Assembly: GCA_944381325.1 (NCBI GenBank)
Contig: CALWKS010000003.1
Coordinates: 1-64,000, forward strand
DNA from: an uncultured Christensenellaceae bacterium
GTDB taxonomy: Bacteria > Bacillota > Clostridia > Christensenellales > UBA3700
DNA: 64,000 nt
Reading direction: 5' to 3'
Shown here: in pieces, positions 61,639 through 64,000 of the stretch
How the letters are laid out: the number at the start of each line of letters is the position of its first letter
Position numbering within the stretch: position 1 is the first letter of the stretch
Program-made: the position numbers and the translations under genes
The notes under the pieces: model-generated
Told to the model about the DNA's origin: nothing
Database searches by the model: none
The model's input: only the letters and a program-made list of their open reading frames with translations

Positions 61639-62325
61639 ATGGTAATCGCAGGACTTCAGAAAACAACGCTTTTAGACTACCCGGGCAAGGTAGCCTGCAC
61701 CATATTCACGGCTGGATGCAACTTTAGCTGCCCTTTCTGCCAGAACTGGGAAATCATAACAGGAAAAGGCGAAGACATCTCGAAAGACAGCATTCTCGGC
61801 TTTCTTAAAAAACGCAAAGGCATTCTCGACGGAGTATGCGTTACAGGAGGAGAACCTCTCGTAAACGCCGATATAGAAGAATTCTTATCTGCCATTAAGG
61901 ACCTCGGGTATTCAGTAAAACTCGATACCAACGGCTCTTTCCCCGAAAAGCTTATTTCTCTTGCTCAAAAAAAACTTATCGATACGGTAGCTATGGACGT
62001 AAAGAACAGCCCTTCGCGCTATGCCGAAACCGCAGGCTCAGATACAGACATAAGCAAAATCGACGAAAGTATAAAGTTCCTGCTTTCGGACGCCGTGGAT
62101 TACGAACTGCGCACAACCGTAGTTGACGAACTTCACGACGAATCCTCCATGCTTGAACTTGCCGGGTGGATAAAAGGCGCTAAGCGGTATTACCTGCAGA
62201 ATTTCAAGGACAGTGAAAACGTCAGATTCGGAAATCTATCGCCCTGCTCTGACGAAAAACTCATCCGTTTTACTGAAATTATGCGCCCGTTTGTTCCGTC
62301 CGTAAAAATACGTGGCGAGAACTGA
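61639..62325 (+). CDS. nrdG: Anaerobic ribonucleotide reductase activating protein
   Basis: 228 residues, radical-SAM enzyme with Cys27, Cys31 and Cys34 (GCNFSCPFCQNW), preceded by the LQKTTLLDYPGKVACTIFTAG start typical of the longer NrdG type of Clostridia; CVTGGEPL is the SAM site. It generates the glycyl radical of NrdD. GGGAGG lies before the ATG, with a TATAAT near 61610 but only a weak -35. It stands upstream of nrdD, the reverse of the common nrdD-nrdG order, and is separated from it by a terminator. Confidence 0.88.
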   Translation: MVIAGLQKTTLLDYPGKVACTIFTAGCNFSCPFCQNWEIITGKGEDISKDSILGFLKKRKGILDGVCVTGGEPLVNADIEEFLSAIKDLGYSVKLDTNGSFPEKLISLAQKKLIDTVAMDVKNSPSRYAETAGSDTDISKIDESIKFLLSDAVDYELRTTVVDELHDESSMLELAGWIKGAKRYYLQNFKDSENVRFGNLSPCSDEKLIRFTEIMRPFVPSVKIRGEN

Positions 62326-62365
62326 GCGATTCTGAAAATACCGCAACATCTTGTATCGTCCTTCC

Positions 62366-62397
62366 TCCGCCCTTGTCTTTTCAGGGGCGGAATTTTT
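62366..62397 (+). terminator. Terminator between nrdG and nrdD
   Basis: Stem TCCGCCC/GGGCGGA with a 12-nt loop, then ATTTTT. It suggests that nrdG and nrdD are transcribed separately. Confidence 0.65.
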
Positions 62398-62497
62398 ACC
62401 CCCTTTTTATTACGTCAGACGCGGCGAAACCGCCTCAAAAGACCTTTTCGCGCTCTTTTTATCTACAATCGAAAAAATATACCCCAACGCAAGAAAA

Positions 62498-62568
62498 CCA
62501 CAATATATTGTATTCGGCCAAAAATATTGCAACAATATATTGACACACAACAACCGCAATGGTATAAT
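62498..62568 (+). promoter_or_regulatory. nrdD promoter with two NrdR boxes
   Basis: Box 1 CCACAATATATTGTAT (62498-62513) and box 2 CAACAATATATTGACA (62530-62545) match the NrdR consensus (ACACwATATATwGTGT type). Their centres are 32 bp apart, three helical turns, the spacing usual for NrdR. A perfect promoter TTGACA (62540-62545), 17-bp spacer, TATAAT (62563-62568) follows, and box 2 overlaps the -35. This predicts repression of nrdD by NrdR-dATP. Confidence 0.9.
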
Positions 62569-62612
62569 AATTCTTGCACACGGATAAATCCGCACAATAA
62601 GAAGGAGTAATT

Positions 62613-64000
62613 ATGTATCAGGTCATCAAGAGAGACGGCGCGGTTGCCGAATTCGACATCAAAAAGATTGCAGTGGCAATCACCAAAGCGTTCGAAGCAA
62701 AGGAAAAACAGTATCATCCCAGCATCATCGATATGCTTGCGCTCAAAGTTACAGCTGACTTCGAGCCCAAAATCAAGGACGGCAAAATCGCAGTCGAAGA
62801 CATTCAGGACAGCGTTGAGTCCGTACTCATACAGGCAGGCTACTCCGACGTTGCGAAGGCATACATTCTCTACAGACGTCAGAGAGAAAAGATCCGCAAC
62901 ATGAAGTCCACCATGCTCGACTACAAGTCTCTCGTTGACAGCTATGTGAAAGCTACCGACTGGCGTGTAAAGGAAAATTCCACCGTTACCTATTCCGTAG
63001 GCGGACTTATCCTTTCCAACAGCGGCGCTATCACCGCCAACTACTGGCTCAGCGAAATTTACGACGACGAAATCGCAGACGCGCACAGAAAGGCGGATAT
63101 TCACATACATGACCTCAGCATGCTCACCGGCTACTGCGCGGGCTGGTCTCTTAAACAGCTCATTCAGGAAGGACTCGGCGGCATTCCCGGCAAGATAACT
63201 TCCGCTCCCGCAAGCCACCTCGCCACTCTCTGCAACCAGATGGTCAACTTCCTCGGCATCATGCAGAACGAATGGGCAGGCGCGCAGGCATTCTCCTCTT
63301 TCGACACTTACCTTGCGCCTTTCGTAAAGATAGACAACCTTTCTTACAGCCAGGTCAAAAAGTGCATCGAATCCTTTATCTACGGCGTAAACACCCCGTC
63401 CCGCTGGGGTACTCAGGCTCCGTTCTCAAACATCACCCTTGACTGGGTAGTTCCCAAAGATCTTGCAGAACTGCCTGCGATCGTCGGCGGCAAGGAGCAG
63501 AATTTCAAATACAAGGACTGCCAGAAAGAAATGGATATGGTCAACAAGGCGTTTATCGAAGTTATGGTAGAAGGCGACGCCAACGGCAGAGGATTCCAGT
63601 ATCCTATACCGACGTATTCCATCACCCGCGATTTCGACTGGTCGGACACTGAAAACAACAGACTTCTCTTCGAGATGACTTCAAAATACGGCACGCCTTA
63701 TTTCTCCAACTATATCAACTCCGATATGGAGCCCAGCGATATAAGAAGTATGTGCTGCAGACTGCGTCTCGACCTCAGAGAACTCAGAAAGAAATCCGGC
63801 GGTTACTTCGGCAGCGGCGAGTCGACAGGTTCTGTAGGCGTAGTTACGATCAATATGCCGCGTATCGCGTACCAGTCTGAAAACGAGGAAGAGTTCTTCA
63901 AACGTCTCGACAGACTTATGGACATCTCCGCGCGTTCGCTCAAAATCAAGCGTACAGTCATAACCAAGCTGCTTGACGAGGGTCTCTATCCTTATACCAA
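62613..64000 (+). CDS. nrdD: Anaerobic ribonucleoside-triphosphate reductase, 5' part
   Basis: The first 462 codons; the gene runs off the window end. An N-terminal ATP-cone (MYQVIKRDGAVAEFDIKKIAVAI, about residues 1-90) provides allosteric control by ATP/dATP. The glycyl-radical reductase body follows: HIHDLSMLTGYCAGWSL, PSRWGTQAPFSNITLDW and MCCRLRLDL with an active-site Cys. It makes deoxynucleotides without oxygen using formate as reductant in most members, which links it to the PFL system in this window. The glycyl-radical end is outside. AAGGAG lies 6 nt before the ATG. Confidence 0.95.
   Translation, partial: MYQVIKRDGAVAEFDIKKIAVAITKAFEAKEKQYHPSIIDMLALKVTADFEPKIKDGKIAVEDIQDSVESVLIQAGYSDVAKAYILYRRQREKIRNMKSTMLDYKSLVDSYVKATDWRVKENSTVTYSVGGLILSNSGAITANYWLSEIYDDEIADAHRKADIHIHDLSMLTGYCAGWSLKQLIQEGLGGIPGKITSAPASHLATLCNQMVNFLGIMQNEWAGAQAFSSFDTYLAPFVKIDNLSYSQVKKCIESFIYGVNTPSRWGTQAPFSNITLDWVVPKDLAELPAIVGGKEQNFKYKDCQKEMDMVNKAFIEVMVEGDANGRGFQYPIPTYSITRDFDWSDTENNRLLFEMTSKYGTPYFSNYINSDMEPSDIRSMCCRLRLDLRELRKKSGGYFGSGESTGSVGVVTINMPRIAYQSENEEEFFKRLDRLMDISARSLKIKRTVITKLLDEGLYPYT

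Noticed and set aside
62351-62587. 78-codon open frame before nrdD
   Set aside because: It runs through the nrdG terminator, both NrdR boxes and the nrdD promoter and has no ribosome site, so it is not a gene.

Overview
The window looks like chromosome from an uncultured, probably gut-dwelling Clostridia/Firmicutes bacterium. The support is indirect: strong GGAGG ribosome sites, many lipoproteins with a lipobox, oxygen-sensitive glycyl-radical enzymes (PflB/PflA, NrdD/NrdG), a C_GCAxxG_C_C protein, a MarR-MATE-cytidylate-kinase-like cluster and a Uxu/Kdg hexuronate pathway. No rRNA, tRNA or CRISPR array was seen. Genus cannot be assigned from the sequence alone.

Layout. 0-1.5 kb (+): tail of a nitroreductase and a MATE exporter. 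1.6-6.0 kb: a decayed patch holding a large serine recombinase whose start is out of frame, then (-) a MarR regulator, a second MATE gene with an in-frame stop at codon 9 and a frameshifted cytidylate-kinase-like gene. Three MarR-type operators are still visible. 6.2-12.2 kb: pyridoxal kinase (+), then (-) AlkD with a transglutaminase-like lipoprotein, a Kef/Nha-type antiporter and a PC4-like ssDNA-binding protein. 12.3-20.5 kb (-): GH2 beta-galactosidase, YccF, and a pflB-pflA-C_GCAxxG operon whose leader folds as a ZTP (pfl-motif) riboswitch, then HU. 20.5-29.0 kb (-): the operon argG-H-C-J-B-D-F-GNAT. 29.3-39.6 kb (-): two large lipoproteins, glmM preceded by a stand-alone GlmU acetyltransferase domain, and two paralogous membrane-anchored ectodomain proteins. 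39.8-43.9 kb: flavin reductase (+) and a copA-aroG pair (-), in which CopA carries an extra C-terminal CopZ-like domain with its own start signals.

44.0-60.5 kb (-) is the most interesting region. It is a tightly packed run of 15 genes that reads as one operon from a promoter near 60.58 kb to a terminator near 44.0 kb. It starts with a complete hexuronate route: kdgA, kdgK, uxaC, uxuA and an uxuB-like SDR. It continues with three Gfo/Idh/MocA oxidoreductases, a two-gene CehA/McbA-like metallohydrolase (beta-sandwich and PHP domain encoded separately), a GDPD-like protein, a xylose-isomerase-like epimerase, a six-hairpin glycosidase, a GPH sugar symporter and a lipoprotein. A divergent AraC-type regulator with repeated sites between the two promoters probably controls it. 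I infer uptake and breakdown of a uronic-acid-containing glycoside, possibly by oxidation-elimination chemistry.

The window ends (+) with nrdG and the first part of nrdD, whose promoter carries two NrdR boxes 32 bp apart.
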